Assembly (NCBI GenBank): GCA_025359185.1
Contig: JANYHF010000022.1
Location: forward strand, 1-55,722
Direction of reading: 5' to 3'
From: Hyphomicrobiaceae bacterium
Lineage (GTDB): Bacteria > Pseudomonadota > Alphaproteobacteria > Rhizobiales > Hyphomicrobiaceae
Length of the DNA stretch: 55,722 bases
Below the pieces are notes generated by a model that searched no databases, was not told the DNA's origin, and was given only the letters and a program-made list of their open reading frames with translations. Each line of letters starts with the position of its first letter. The first letter of the stretch is position 1. A program made the position numbers and the translations under genes. Below are positions 8,783-17,831 of this stretch, one piece after another.

Positions 8783-9730
8783 TCAGGAACGCTTTGATTC
8801 AGCATGGTTTCCCAGGCTGCCGTGCAAATCGCGATGGAGTGCGATGTAACCAGGCGATGTGCTGCGCAGATGTGGACGAAGCAGGTCCGTCAGGGCCGGT
8901 AACTGGTGAAACGGTACCGCCGGGACAGCATGGTGGGCCGTGTGATTCGGCATGTTCCAGGCCAGCCAGTTGATCAGCGGCGCAGCAAAAACCGTGCGGC
9001 TGTTGAGGAGCATATCTGGCACCAGCGGCAATCCTGTGTGCTCGGCCATCAGATAGGCCCGGAGGAACGGCTGTCCCAAAAGGATTGGCAAAATCCAGAG
9101 CCAAATGAGCCAAGTCCATCCGAACCAGAGGCCAGCGGCGGCAAGGATCGCGTAGGCCACTAGATAGGCGCGCGCCTCCAGGATCACACGCGGCAGTGCT
9201 CGTTCCGGCACGAAACCTTCGAGCTTGCGGCTGGTGGCGTAGCGAATGAGGCCCAGCAGCGAGGCCGTCCAATAACCCCAGCCTGTGAGGGACAGCAGAT
9301 ACTGCGGCCAGGTCGCGGGCCGGGGCGTTGCTAGCTCGGGATCGTGCCCGGGGTCCTGCGTGTGGCGGTGATGGGCCAGATGAAAGAAGCGGAAATAGCG
9401 CGGCGGCAGAACCAGGAGAAGACCCGCAGCCTCGGCCAGCGCGAGGTTGAGCCACTCGGTGCGGAACGCCGTGCCGTGGATGCATTCGTGCTCCAGCGGG
9501 AACAAGAACACGATCAGAATGCCTTGCACGATCGATAGGGGCAGCAACAGCCACCAGCTGTGCAGCGACAGGAGCAACCATGACGACAGGACCAGCAGCG
9601 CCAGATGACCGGCCAGATGCCCAAGCCCTGGCGCATCCGCCATCTCACGCAACCCTGCCATCGCACCGGCCGGAATCGTCGCGATGGCCTCGCGATGAGT
9701 GATTGGCGCCATTATCGCGTGTTCAGTCAT
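8783..9730 (-). CDS. Membrane fatty acid desaturase family protein
   Basis: Integral membrane di-iron enzyme of 315 residues. Three histidine boxes are visible: HECIHGT (after two hydrophobic segments), HLAHHRHT, and NHTAHH near the C-terminus, the pattern of acyl-lipid desaturases and related hydroxylases. Four or more hydrophobic spans surround them. The ATG overlaps the stop of the upstream ribbon-helix-helix gene as ATGA, so the two are translationally coupled, placing a lipid enzyme in the fumC operon. The substrate (acyl chain, carotenoid or other) cannot be told from sequence. Confidence 0.85.
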   Translation of the reverse strand: MTEHAIMAPITHREAIATIPAGAMAGLREMADAPGLGHLAGHLALLVLSSWLLLSLHSWWLLLPLSIVQGILIVFLFPLEHECIHGTAFRTEWLNLALAEAAGLLLVLPPRYFRFFHLAHHRHTQDPGHDPELATPRPATWPQYLLSLTGWGYWTASLLGLIRYATSRKLEGFVPERALPRVILEARAYLVAYAILAAAGLWFGWTWLIWLWILPILLGQPFLRAYLMAEHTGLPLVPDMLLNSRTVFAAPLINWLAWNMPNHTAHHAVPAVPFHQLPALTDLLRPHLRSTSPGYIALHRDLHGSLGNHAESKRS

Positions 9731-9963
9731 GGACCCCTTGCGCGTTCACGATAGTGCTGGAGAATGTGGAGGCGGATGCGGCTGGAGAGCCCGCTGGTTT
9801 CGTCACCCTCGGCGGCGCGGCGCTCGTCGATGCGCGCGACCACTCCGGTCACGGTCAACGCCTCGGCCACCGCCACATCCTTCAGCGCTTCCCAGAACGG
9901 CGCCTCCAGCGAGATCGACGTCCGGTGACCAGAAATCGTCAGTGAACGTTTGATGGGGCGCAT
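9727..9963 (-). CDS. Ribbon-helix-helix domain protein
   Basis: A 78-residue protein with an N-terminal beta strand (KRSLTISGHRTSISLE) and two helices ending in SSRIRLHILQHYR. This matches the small ribbon-helix-helix family (RHH_4 type) commonly found beside fumC and DUF4169 genes in alphaproteobacteria. It is probably a DNA-binding dimer, but its targets are unknown. It follows the DUF4169 gene by 12 bases and overlaps the desaturase start by 4. Confidence 0.85.
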   Translation of the reverse strand: MRPIKRSLTISGHRTSISLEAPFWEALKDVAVAEALTVTGVVARIDERRAAEGDETSGLSSRIRLHILQHYRERARGP

Positions 9964-9975
9964 TGACGGTCCGCG

Positions 9976-10167
9976 CTATGCATCTTCAGTGCTATCCCGC
10001 TTCATCGCGTCGAGCCGCTCCTGCGACCGCACCGCCTCGGCCTCGGTTTTCAGCCGCTCGACCTTTGGGCGGCCGTGCTTGGCGCGGGCGGCCTCGGCCT
10101 CGCGCTCCTTGGCTTCGCGTTCCTTCACTTTGCGGTAAAGCTTCAGATTGACGATATCGCCCGCCAT
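9976..10167 (-). CDS. DUF4169 family protein
   Basis: A 63-residue, highly charged protein opening with MAGDIVNLKLYRK, the typical start of DUF4169, then a long Lys/Glu/Arg-rich helix. GGGAG precedes the ATG at 10167; a further in-frame ATG at 10185 lies inside fumC and is less likely. It sits 14 bases after the fumC stop, a conserved alphaproteobacterial order. Function unknown. Confidence 0.85.
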   Translation of the reverse strand: MAGDIVNLKLYRKVKEREAKEREAEAARAKHGRPKVERLKTEAEAVRSQERLDAMKRDSTEDA

Positions 10168-10181
10168 GGCCGTACTCCCAA

Positions 10182-11576
10182 TCAACCGGGACCAATCATC
10201 TTCTCAGGCCGCACGATAGCATCGAAATCATCGCCAGGGATACCATCGGCGATGGCCTCCTCACGCAGCGTGGTGCTGTGCCGATGCGCGGTCTTGGCAA
10301 TTTTGGCGGCGCGGTCGTAGCCGTATTTGGGGGCGAGGGCTGTGACCAGCATCAGGGATTTATCCAATGATGCCTTGATGTTGTCGAGGCGCGGCTCGAT
10401 GCCCGCGACGCAATGCTCCGTGAACGACATGGCGGCATCAGCGAGGAGCCGTACCGATTGCAGAAAATTATACGCCATCACTGGGTTGAACACGTTCAGC
10501 TCAAAATGGCCCGATGCGCCGGCAAACGTTATGGCGGCTTGGTTGCCGAAGACTTGCACGCAGACCATGGTCAGCGCTTCGCACTGGGTCGGATTGACCT
10601 TGCCGGGCATGATCGACGAACCGGGTTCGTTCTCGGGCAACGCCAGTTCGCCGAGGCCCGAGCGCGGCCCAGAACCCAAAAAGCGGATATCGTTGGCGAT
10701 CTTGAACAGGCTCGCCGCCACGGTGTTCAGCGCGCCGTGGCTCATCACCATGGCGTCATGGGCGGCCAAAGCCTCGAATTTGTTGGGTGCGCTGGTAAAC
10801 GGCATTTTCGTCAGGTTGGCGATGCGTTCGGCCACCATTTCTGCAAAGCCCACCGGCGCGTTCAACCCCGTGCCCACCGCCGTGCCGCCTTGCGCCAGCT
10901 GCATCAGCATGGGAAGCGTCTGCTCGATGCGGGAAATCCCGTTCTCGACCTGCTGGCGATAGCCGGAAAACTCCTGCCCCAACGTTACTGGCGTCGCGTC
11001 CTGCGTATGGGTGCGGCCGATCTTGATGATCGCCTTCCAGGCTTCCGCCTTGTCATTCAATGCGTTGCGCAAATACTGCAAGGCTGGCAGCAGCCGGTGA
11101 TGGATTTCCTCGGCACACGCAATGTGCATGGCCGAGGGGTACGTGTCGTTGGACGACTGGCTCATGTTGACGTGATCGTTGGGATGCACCGGGGTCTTAG
11201 ACCCCATCACCCCGCCGAGCATCTCAATCGCCCGGTTCGAAATCACCTCATTGGCGTTCATGTTCGACTGCGTGCCGGACCCGGTCTGCCAGACCACCAG
11301 CGGGAAATGCGCGTCCAGCTTGCCCTCGGCCACTTCCTGCGCGGCCGCGACGATCGCCGTCTCCAGCCGCCCGTCCAGCTTGCCAAGCGAGGCGTTTACC
11401 TCCGCCGCTGCCCGTTTGATGATGCCGAGTGCACGGATTACGCTGGCCGGCTGCCTCTCCCAGCCGATCTTGAAATTGCCAATGGAGCGCTGCGACTGCG
11501 CTCCCCAATAGCGATCGGCGGCGACGTCAATGCTGCCGAAACTATCGGTTTCGGTGCGGGTGGGGACGGCTGGCAT
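10182..11576 (-). CDS. fumC: Fumarate hydratase, class II
   Basis: Iron-independent fumarase of the TCA cycle (fumarate + water to L-malate), 464 residues. The superfamily signature [16 protein letters not shown], the [13 protein letters not shown] substrate loop and the [15 protein letters not shown] region are all present. It is a cytoplasmic homotetramer in known members. It heads a tightly spaced minus-strand set with DUF4169, RHH and desaturase genes. The upstream aspartic-protease-like gene ends only 24 bases before it, so read-through from there is possible. Confidence 0.97.
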   Translation of the reverse strand: MPAVPTRTETDSFGSIDVAADRYWGAQSQRSIGNFKIGWERQPASVIRALGIIKRAAAEVNASLGKLDGRLETAIVAAAQEVAEGKLDAHFPLVVWQTGSGTQSNMNANEVISNRAIEMLGGVMGSKTPVHPNDHVNMSQSSNDTYPSAMHIACAEEIHHRLLPALQYLRNALNDKAEAWKAIIKIGRTHTQDATPVTLGQEFSGYRQQVENGISRIEQTLPMLMQLAQGGTAVGTGLNAPVGFAEMVAERIANLTKMPFTSAPNKFEALAAHDAMVMSHGALNTVAASLFKIANDIRFLGSGPRSGLGELALPENEPGSSIMPGKVNPTQCEALTMVCVQVFGNQAAITFAGASGHFELNVFNPVMAYNFLQSVRLLADAAMSFTEHCVAGIEPRLDNIKASLDKSLMLVTALAPKYGYDRAAKIAKTAHRHSTTLREEAIADGIPGDDFDAIVRPEKMIGPG

Positions 11577-11600
11577 GGACTGCGCTCTTTCGTGACCCGG

Positions 11601-12644
11601 TCAGCGGGGCTTCAAGCCGACGTGGGCGTTGTCACTGTCGTAGAGCACCTCATAAAACAGGTACGGGCGGATGCCAGCAAACAAAATCTGACGGGGGCTC
11701 TTGGGATCGGGCTCGTCAGGCAGAAGTGTGAACCCGACGGGCGGGATATCGATATCAAAGCGGAGCTTGTCCTCCTCGCCGCCAAACTGGAAAGTGAATT
11801 GCGCCCCGGCCTGCACACGCTTGAACTGCCGCTTGTCAGGTGTCACCAAGGCGAGGCCAGCGGCGCCCGTGTCTAGGCACATGGGTCCACACACCTGCTC
11901 GCCCGTGCTGCGAACGATCAGGCAGCCTGGAAAGGCCCCGCCCACCATCCCTTGTGGCCCCGAAAACGCGACCCCTGCATCTAGCATCTTGAAACCGGCA
12001 AGTTCGCTATCGTCCGGATTGAGGATGAGTTTGCCCACCTCCTGTCTGCCAGGGATCGGAATGATGACGATCCACCGGGACACACCGATCGAGGCCAACG
12101 GATGGCCTGCTGTCGAACGGCCGGGGCCAATGCCGAGGATGGCCTTGAAGCCCTCGCCCACAATGCCTTCGTTGGCGATCCGGTAATCGTCAAAGGACAT
12201 CTTGTTGGCGGCACAATCAGGCCGTTGGGCTATGCAATCTGTTGCAGTTATCACAGCAAACGGCATATCTGCGCTCGCATCGCCAAGCGAAACTTCGGCA
12301 TGGGTTTGTCGCCCAATCAGCGTATCGCCACTACCAAAGGACGTTTGGAATGCGCCCAAATCGGGCAAGTCGCCTGTGTCTGCTATCGCGGTGCTAAGAG
12401 CCAGCAAGCCGACGCTGCCGGTATCCAGGAGCGCCTCGACGGCGGTGCCACTGCCAATCGAGATCGAAACCCAAAGCCGGGCAGTGCCGTTGATGAACCT
12501 GTAATGCATCGGCAATTCGAGCCGCTGCGTGAGGGGAGCGGTGTTTTGCGCCAGTGCTGGTGCACTTGCCAGAACCAACAGGCCAAAGACGGCCAGCTGT
12601 ATCGAATTCAACGTCTGCGCGACCCAAGTGCCACAGTTACGCAT
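11601..12644 (-). CDS. Exported pepsin-like (A1-type) aspartic protease candidate, copy A
   Basis: About 347 residues with an N-terminal signal peptide ending near APALAQ. Two catalytic-type motifs are visible, LLDTGSVGL (Asp about 74) and CLDTGAAGLAL (Asp about 258). Their spacing of 184 is nearly that of pepsin (Asp32 and Asp215). A GILGLG-like segment (AILGIGPG) sits between them. This suggests a bilobed protease in the periplasm or outside the cell. It is paralogous to the next gene upstream: GEGFKAILGIGP, LILNPDDSELAGF and the C-terminal pattern all match. Six cysteines suggest disulfides. Starts at 12659 or 12716 are alternatives. Activity is unproven. Confidence 0.65.
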   Translation of the reverse strand: MRNCGTWVAQTLNSIQLAVFGLLVLASAPALAQNTAPLTQRLELPMHYRFINGTARLWVSISIGSGTAVEALLDTGSVGLLALSTAIADTGDLPDLGAFQTSFGSGDTLIGRQTHAEVSLGDASADMPFAVITATDCIAQRPDCAANKMSFDDYRIANEGIVGEGFKAILGIGPGRSTAGHPLASIGVSRWIVIIPIPGRQEVGKLILNPDDSELAGFKMLDAGVAFSGPQGMVGGAFPGCLIVRSTGEQVCGPMCLDTGAAGLALVTPDKRQFKRVQAGAQFTFQFGGEEDKLRFDIDIPPVGFTLLPDEPDPKSPRQILFAGIRPYLFYEVLYDSDNAHVGLKPR

Positions 12645-12768
12645 GAACGATCCCATCATTACTGTGCCGCCCGTTAGTCCCAGGTTGCGATAACCTCGTT
12701 GAAACCTGAGTAGCAAAAAAGTTGATTATCTTCCAATGAGATATCTAGATATGCCAAACGCGCAGCCC

Positions 12769-13821
12769 CTATCTTGACTCGAACCCGAAGTTGTTGGTCC
12801 GGTAATCGTAGAACACCCGGCATTTTAGATAGGGCAACACACCCGCCAGAATCATGGTTTGCGGGGTTTTGGGCTCCTGGTCGAAGTAAACCCAGGCTGC
12901 ACTCTCGGGCTTGAGGTCAAAGGGTAAGGTAAATCTGTTGCGGTCGGTGCCAAGCTCAAGCGCGAACTGCGCTAGGTGCCAGGGCATCGAGAAATTCGGC
13001 GGATTGGCCATTTTCACGTCGACGGAGGGCCCGCCGGTATCGGGCGCGACCGGCCCGCAAATCGACGTGCCGGTGAAGCGCTCGACCAGGCAGCCATCTA
13101 TCGCGCCCTTGAACCCGTTGTGCTGGGAGCGGGTCGCGGCCGACGCCGGGAACATCGTGAAGCCGCTGAGTTCGGCCTCGGTCGGATTGAGGATCAGCGT
13201 GCCAGCGCCCGCCACGCCCGGCAGCGGCAAGTCGATGATCCATCTTTTGTCGCCGAGAAACGCCAGCGGATTGGCGAGCGCGTGCTGGGCTGGCCCGACG
13301 CCGAGGATGGCCACAAAGCCCTCGCCCTCGATGCCGTCGCCGCCGATGCCGTAAACCTCGGGCTTTAGCTTGGCGCCGAGGCATTTGGGCTTGTCACCGG
13401 TGCATTTGACTTTCTCGACGACGCCAAAGCTGATCGGGACGCCTGTGCCAGCCGAGCCGATGCGGATCGGGGCTTTGGCAAGATAGCCACTGAGCGTTTC
13501 GCCATTGGCATAGGAATAGTTGACCCATCCTTGGCGGCGGAAGGCCCCCTTTTTGACGGCGCGCGACAGCACGAGCAGCCCTGTCGAACCCGTATCCAGC
13601 AGCGCCGGAACCGGGCCCAGGGTGCCAATGGTCACAGGCACCCAGTAGCGCACGACGCCATCCAGCAAGACGGTACGTTCGATTGGGATTTCGACCCGTG
13701 AAGCACTCGCCATCGGATGCTTTGGCTTAGTGGCGGCTTGGCAGGCCGAATCCGCCAACAAACAGATCCCAAGCAGGGACAACACCCAAAAGCCTCCGCG
13801 AGCCATGCGACCACTGGACAT
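12769..13821 (-). CDS. Exported pepsin-like (A1-type) aspartic protease candidate, copy B
   Basis: About 350 residues with a signal peptide (SLLGICLLADSACQA). LLDTGSTGLLVL (Asp about 76) closely resembles the pepsin DTGSSNLWV loop, and a second DTG lies in APDTGGPS (Asp about 261), 185 residues on. A flap-like stretch YANGETLSGYLAKAPIRIG follows the first lobe motif. The second DTG is followed by GPS rather than T/S-x, so catalysis by this lobe is less sure. The frame is open upstream to 14052, but that part overlaps the transporter gene, so the start at 13821 (after GAGCGG) is used. It lies 124 bases from copy A; tandem duplication is likely. Confidence 0.65.
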   Translation of the reverse strand: MSSGRMARGGFWVLSLLGICLLADSACQAATKPKHPMASASRVEIPIERTVLLDGVVRYWVPVTIGTLGPVPALLDTGSTGLLVLSRAVKKGAFRRQGWVNYSYANGETLSGYLAKAPIRIGSAGTGVPISFGVVEKVKCTGDKPKCLGAKLKPEVYGIGGDGIEGEGFVAILGVGPAQHALANPLAFLGDKRWIIDLPLPGVAGAGTLILNPTEAELSGFTMFPASAATRSQHNGFKGAIDGCLVERFTGTSICGPVAPDTGGPSVDVKMANPPNFSMPWHLAQFALELGTDRNRFTLPFDLKPESAAWVYFDQEPKTPQTMILAGVLPYLKCRVFYDYRTNNFGFESR

Positions 13822-13912
13822 CGAATTACCGCTCGCCACTGAATTTAAGATCCAGAATGCCATTGGACTGGTTGAAGTTTTGTGAAGTCCACACGCGAAG
13901 TTAATGCCGTCT

Positions 13913-14848
13913 TCAGAGATCCGGCAATGGGTCCGGCGCAAGAACCACCGCCCGGCGCACCTGCTCGCGATGGAAGGTGTAGAGTCCGGCCCCGACGACG
14001 ATGGCCATGCCGAGCAGCGCCCAGGCATCCGGCACGATGCCCCAGATGGCAATCTGCAACCCTACAGCGATAATGACATTGGTATATCGGAAGGGGCTCA
14101 CCACCGACAGTTCTGCGATCCGCACGGCAATGGTGACGAACATATAGCCGGCAAAGATCATCGCCGCCGTGGCTGCCAGCCCGAGCCATTCGAGCGGTTG
14201 CGGCGTCACCCAGGTCTCGCCCCATCGCATGAGATAGCCGAACACCGCAACGACCAGCGCCGAGGTCAGCGACAGGAACAGCGCGGGCGTTCCTTCAAGG
14301 ACCAGCCGTGTGCCGATGTCGCGCAGCACCACCATGAGCACGCAGACGCCAGCCAGCAGCGCGAACGGCTCGAACGTGCCACTGCCGGGGCGCACGATCA
14401 TCAGCACGCCAATAAGCCCCGCCAATGCCGCTAGCCAGCGCCGCCAGCCGACCGGCTCGGCCAGGAACACCGCCGACGCGGCCGTGATGGCGAGCGGTTG
14501 AAACTGCTGGATGCCGCTGATATCGGCGAACCGCATATGCATGAGGCTGACGACGAAGCTGACGGTGGCGCCGAGTTCGCCCACGAGGCGGAGCCAAAAG
14601 GCTGACGTGCGCAATGTTCCAGCCGGCCAGCGCAGCGCGCCATACCACAGGCAGGCGGCCAGCAGCAGCATCGACGCAAACGACCCGCGCAGGGCCATGA
14701 TTTCGCCGGGCGGCAGATGTGCGCCCATAACTTTCACGATGGAGTCGTTGCACACGAACGCGACCGTGCCCGCCAGCATGGCAAGAATACCGGGCAAGTT
14801 GTTGGGGTGGGACTTGGTGGTGGCCAGTGCCTCGGTCGCTTGTGTCAA
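13913..14848 (-). CDS. EamA/DMT family transporter
   Basis: Inner-membrane protein of 311 residues with about ten hydrophobic segments in two EamA repeats, the drug/metabolite transporter fold. The first repeat starts at GILAMLAGTVAFVCNDSIVK, and the typical Glu/Pro-rich end of repeat one is FLAEPVGWRRW. The only usable start is TTG at 14848, one base after the moaA stop, so it is probably translated by coupling to moaA. The substrate is unknown. Confidence 0.8.
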   Translation of the reverse strand: MTQATEALATTKSHPNNLPGILAMLAGTVAFVCNDSIVKVMGAHLPPGEIMALRGSFASMLLLAACLWYGALRWPAGTLRTSAFWLRLVGELGATVSFVVSLMHMRFADISGIQQFQPLAITAASAVFLAEPVGWRRWLAALAGLIGVLMIVRPGSGTFEPFALLAGVCVLMVVLRDIGTRLVLEGTPALFLSLTSALVVAVFGYLMRWGETWVTPQPLEWLGLAATAAMIFAGYMFVTIAVRIAELSVVSPFRYTNVIIAVGLQIAIWGIVPDAWALLGMAIVVGAGLYTFHREQVRRAVVLAPDPLPDL

Positions 14849-14849
14849 T

Positions 14850-15854
14850 TCACCCGCCCGTCACCGACATGTGCCGGGCGACGGCCGGTTTTGCTGCACG
14901 CCGGTCGATGACGAAATCGTGGCCCTTGGGTTTTCGCGCAATCGCCTCGTCGATAGCGGCGCTGAGCAGCGCGTCGTCCTTGCTGGCCCGCAGCGGCGCC
15001 CGTAAATCCGCCATATCGTCCTGGCCGAGGCACATATAGAGCTGGCCCGTACAGGTTATGCGTACACGGTTACAACTCTCGCAGAAATTATGCGTGAGCG
15101 GCGTGATGAAGCCGATCTTGCCGCCGGTTTCCTTCACGCGCACATAGCGTGCCGGGCCGCCTGTCTTGTACGGAATATCTTCCAGTGTCCACTTATCCAT
15201 CATGCGCGCCCGCACGATCGAGAGCGGCAGATACTGGTCCGTGCGGTCACCATCAATCTCGCCCAGCGGCATGGTCTCGATCAGCGTCAAATCCATGTCC
15301 CGCTCATGGGCATAGAGGATCATGTCATCGAACTCGTCCTCGTTGACGCCTTTCAGCGCCACGGCGTTCAACTTGATCTTCAGACCGGCGGTGCGAGCCG
15401 CTTCAATCCCGTTCAGTACCTTGGCAAGCTCGCCCCAGCGAGTAATATTGCGGAATTTGGCCGCGTCCAGCGTATCGACAGACACGTTGATGCGCTTGAC
15501 GCCGAAGCGGGCGAGATCAGACGCGTACTTCGCCAGCTGGCTGCCGTTGGTGGTAAAGGTGAGCTCCTCCAGCGCGCCCGATTTCAGGTGCCGCGACAGC
15601 GCTTCCACCAACCAGAGAATATTCTTGCGCACCAGCGGTTCGCCGCCAGTCAGCCGCAATTTCTTTACGCCCTTGGCGATGAAGGCGCTGCACAGCCGGT
15701 CGAGTTCCTCCAGAGAGAGCAACTCGGGCTTGGGCAAAAACGTCATGTGCTCGGACATGCAGTAGACGCAGCGGAAATCGCAGCGGTCGGTGACGGACAC
15801 GCGCAAGTAGGAGACGTGGCGGCCAAACGGGTCGATCATGGTAGGAGTGGTCAT
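14850..15854 (-). CDS. moaA: GTP 3',8-cyclase (molybdenum cofactor biosynthesis protein A)
   Basis: Radical SAM enzyme making 3',8-cyclo-7,8-dihydro-GTP, the first step of molybdopterin synthesis. The N-terminal SAM cluster is CDFRCVYC, the SAM-binding GGEP is in [10 protein letters not shown], and the second cluster is in [19 protein letters not shown]. The C-terminus ends in the GG dipeptide important for activity. Length 334 residues. The start at 15854 overlaps an upstream small open frame as ATGA. MoaA supplies the cofactor that enzymes such as the CoxL-like protein at 1280-3598 need. Confidence 0.95.
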   Translation of the reverse strand: MTTPTMIDPFGRHVSYLRVSVTDRCDFRCVYCMSEHMTFLPKPELLSLEELDRLCSAFIAKGVKKLRLTGGEPLVRKNILWLVEALSRHLKSGALEELTFTTNGSQLAKYASDLARFGVKRINVSVDTLDAAKFRNITRWGELAKVLNGIEAARTAGLKIKLNAVALKGVNEDEFDDMILYAHERDMDLTLIETMPLGEIDGDRTDQYLPLSIVRARMMDKWTLEDIPYKTGGPARYVRVKETGGKIGFITPLTHNFCESCNRVRITCTGQLYMCLGQDDMADLRAPLRASKDDALLSAAIDEAIARKPKGHDFVIDRRAAKPAVARHMSVTGG

Positions 15855-16162
15855 CGTCGGGCATCCTGTAACAGTTCGCAAACAGTAGCAGAAGCCATTT
15901 CACCTGCACAGCGGCGGCTGCCAATCACCCTATCGGCTGCCTCTATCGGGCCGCCCAATTCAACCCGCGCTTCAAGATCGCATGCATCTCTGGCACCGCG
16001 AATTCGGACGCAACATTGGATGGCGGAGCCGGCGAAGGCCTTGGTCGAGATTTCCAGGCGCACGGTCCGGCCCCAGTTTCGAAGTTTAGCCTTTGGACGC
16101 CAGATCATTTTCTTCCGGTATGTTGCTGACGAAAGTGGGCCGAGTGGCATTTTAGAAGTCAT
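15851..16162 (-). CDS. Possible small hypothetical protein upstream of moaA
   Basis: An open frame of up to 103 residues (starts at 16162 or 16150) that ends in an ATGA overlap with the moaA start, the arrangement of a coupled operon. The protein has a basic middle ([17 protein letters not shown]) and four cysteines, and I recognise no family. The stretch 15855-16244 otherwise contains no supported gene. It may be a chance frame; the overlap is the main argument for it. Confidence 0.3.
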   Translation of the reverse strand: MTSKMPLGPLSSATYRKKMIWRPKAKLRNWGRTVRLEISTKAFAGSAIQCCVRIRGARDACDLEARVELGGPIEAADRVIGSRRCAGEMASATVCELLQDARR

Positions 16163-16244
16163 CGACGTTTTGCACCCCTCGACACTCCTTCCCCCGTGCC
16201 GCAAGGTGCGTTGCAACATCGGCATCGCATGAGCGGAGACGGAC

Positions 16245-17720
16245 ATGGCGCGGGACAAGCGGACGGGCGCGAGCATCGACGGTAAGCCGCGCGAGTTCAC
16301 CGACGCCAAAACCGCCGTCGCATACATTGGCGAAATCTACGCCCATAGTGCGAGGCTGATCCGCGACCGCTTCAAGCGCTTTGCCGCTGGCGAGCGCACA
16401 GGCGATCCCACCTCCAGCGCCTGTTACCCGATGCTGCGCCTGTCAGTGACCAGCGACCAGCTGGTCTATGACGGCCGGCCGTCCTGGGGCACCATCGCCT
16501 ACGCAGGCAGCTATTCCACCACGCTCACCCGTGCGGACATCTTCAGCCTCTACTATGAAGCCCAGATAGAGCGGCTGATGCGGTACCACCAGGTGCCGGT
16601 GAGCGTGTCCATGAGCGACCGTGCTATTCCACTGCCGTTCGTGCTGGAGGAGTCCACAGCCAATATCGACGTCGCCGATCTGCGCGCGCTATCGAAGGTG
16701 TTTACACTGCCTGATCTCTCGCGCATCGACGATTCCATAGCCAACGGTACGGCGCGGCAACCCGACGGCACCGATTCGCCGCTGTCGCTGTTCACGGCTG
16801 AACGCGTCGATCTCGCGCTGCAACGGTTGCACCACTACACCGGCACTGATGCGCGCCATTTCCAGCGCTTCGTCCTGTTCACGAACTATCAGCGCTATGT
16901 CGATGCCTTCATCGCCCATGGCCATGACCTCATGAGTTCTAGCGAGGGGGGCGGTTACACAGCGTTTGTCGAGCCGGGTGACCGGGTGCGCAAGGTTGGC
17001 GGTGCAGTGCTGGAAGACACGCGCGCGGGCCTGCCGCAGATGCCGGCCTATCATCTCGTGCGCCCCGACGGCCTCGGGGTCACGCTGGTCAACATCGGCG
17101 TCGGCCCCTCCAACGCCAAGACGATTACGGATCATATCGCAGTCCTGCGGCCCCATTGCTGGATGATGATCGGCCATTGCGGCGGACTTCGCAGGTCACA
17201 GCAACTCGGCGACTATGTTTTGGCGCACGGTTATGTCCGCGAAGACAGCGTGCTCGACGACGATCTGCCAGGCTGGGTGCCGGTGCCGCCGATTGCCGAG
17301 GTGCAGGTGGCGCTGCAAGAGGCGGTGGCGCGTGTGACGGGCCTCGCGGGCGACCAGCAGAAAACCAATATGCGTACAGGGACGGTGGTGACGACGGATG
17401 ATCGCAACTGGGAGCTGCGGTATGATGATCTGTACACGCGGTTCAACCAGTCGCGCGCGATTGCTATCGACATGGAGAGCGCGACGATTGCCGCCAACGG
17501 ATTCCGTTTCCGGGTGCCGTATGGGGCGCTGCTATGCGTGAGCGACAAGCCGCTGCATGGCGAGATCAAGCTGCGCGGCATGGCGAACGCGTTTTATAGC
17601 CAAAGGATAAGTCAGCATCTGACGATCGGGCTGGAGGCGGTAAGGATTATCCGCGAGGGGGGAATAGAGAGGTTGCATTCGCGGAAGTTGAGGTCGTTCG
17701 ATGAGCCGGCGTTTCAGTAG
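16245..17720 (+). CDS. amn: AMP nucleosidase
   Basis: Hydrolyses AMP to adenine and ribose 5-phosphate in purine salvage and control of AMP level. 491 residues: an N-terminal AMP-nucleosidase domain (to about 180) and a C-terminal PNP/UDP phosphorylase fold with MIGHCGGLRRSQQLGDYVLAHGYVR and the DMESATIAANGFRFRVPYGALLCVSDKPLHGE region, whose Met-Glu-Ser contact ribose in the family. GGAG lies a few bases before the ATG. The 3' end is followed by a 111-bp gap to the ABC exporter. Confidence 0.93.
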   Translation: MARDKRTGASIDGKPREFTDAKTAVAYIGEIYAHSARLIRDRFKRFAAGERTGDPTSSACYPMLRLSVTSDQLVYDGRPSWGTIAYAGSYSTTLTRADIFSLYYEAQIERLMRYHQVPVSVSMSDRAIPLPFVLEESTANIDVADLRALSKVFTLPDLSRIDDSIANGTARQPDGTDSPLSLFTAERVDLALQRLHHYTGTDARHFQRFVLFTNYQRYVDAFIAHGHDLMSSSEGGGYTAFVEPGDRVRKVGGAVLEDTRAGLPQMPAYHLVRPDGLGVTLVNIGVGPSNAKTITDHIAVLRPHCWMMIGHCGGLRRSQQLGDYVLAHGYVREDSVLDDDLPGWVPVPPIAEVQVALQEAVARVTGLAGDQQKTNMRTGTVVTTDDRNWELRYDDLYTRFNQSRAIAIDMESATIAANGFRFRVPYGALLCVSDKPLHGEIKLRGMANAFYSQRISQHLTIGLEAVRIIREGGIERLHSRKLRSFDEPAFQ

Positions 17721-17831
17721 GGTGGGGGCCTTAAACGATGTAGGTGTCGGCTATGATCGCGATTCCGCCCTCTCCGCTAAGTGCGGCGGCTCCCACTCGG
17801 TTTCTTCACCGATTTTTGCGAAGCTCCTCCA

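Noticed and set aside
10413-11876. Long open frame (487 codons) antisense to fumC
   Set aside because: It lies fully opposite the well-supported fumC gene and the next gene's end; its peptide is His/Arg-rich with no family pattern. Such frames are common in GC-rich DNA.
15090-16232. 380-codon + strand frame over moaA
   Set aside because: Antisense to moaA, whose motifs are unambiguous; composition is typical of a shadow frame.
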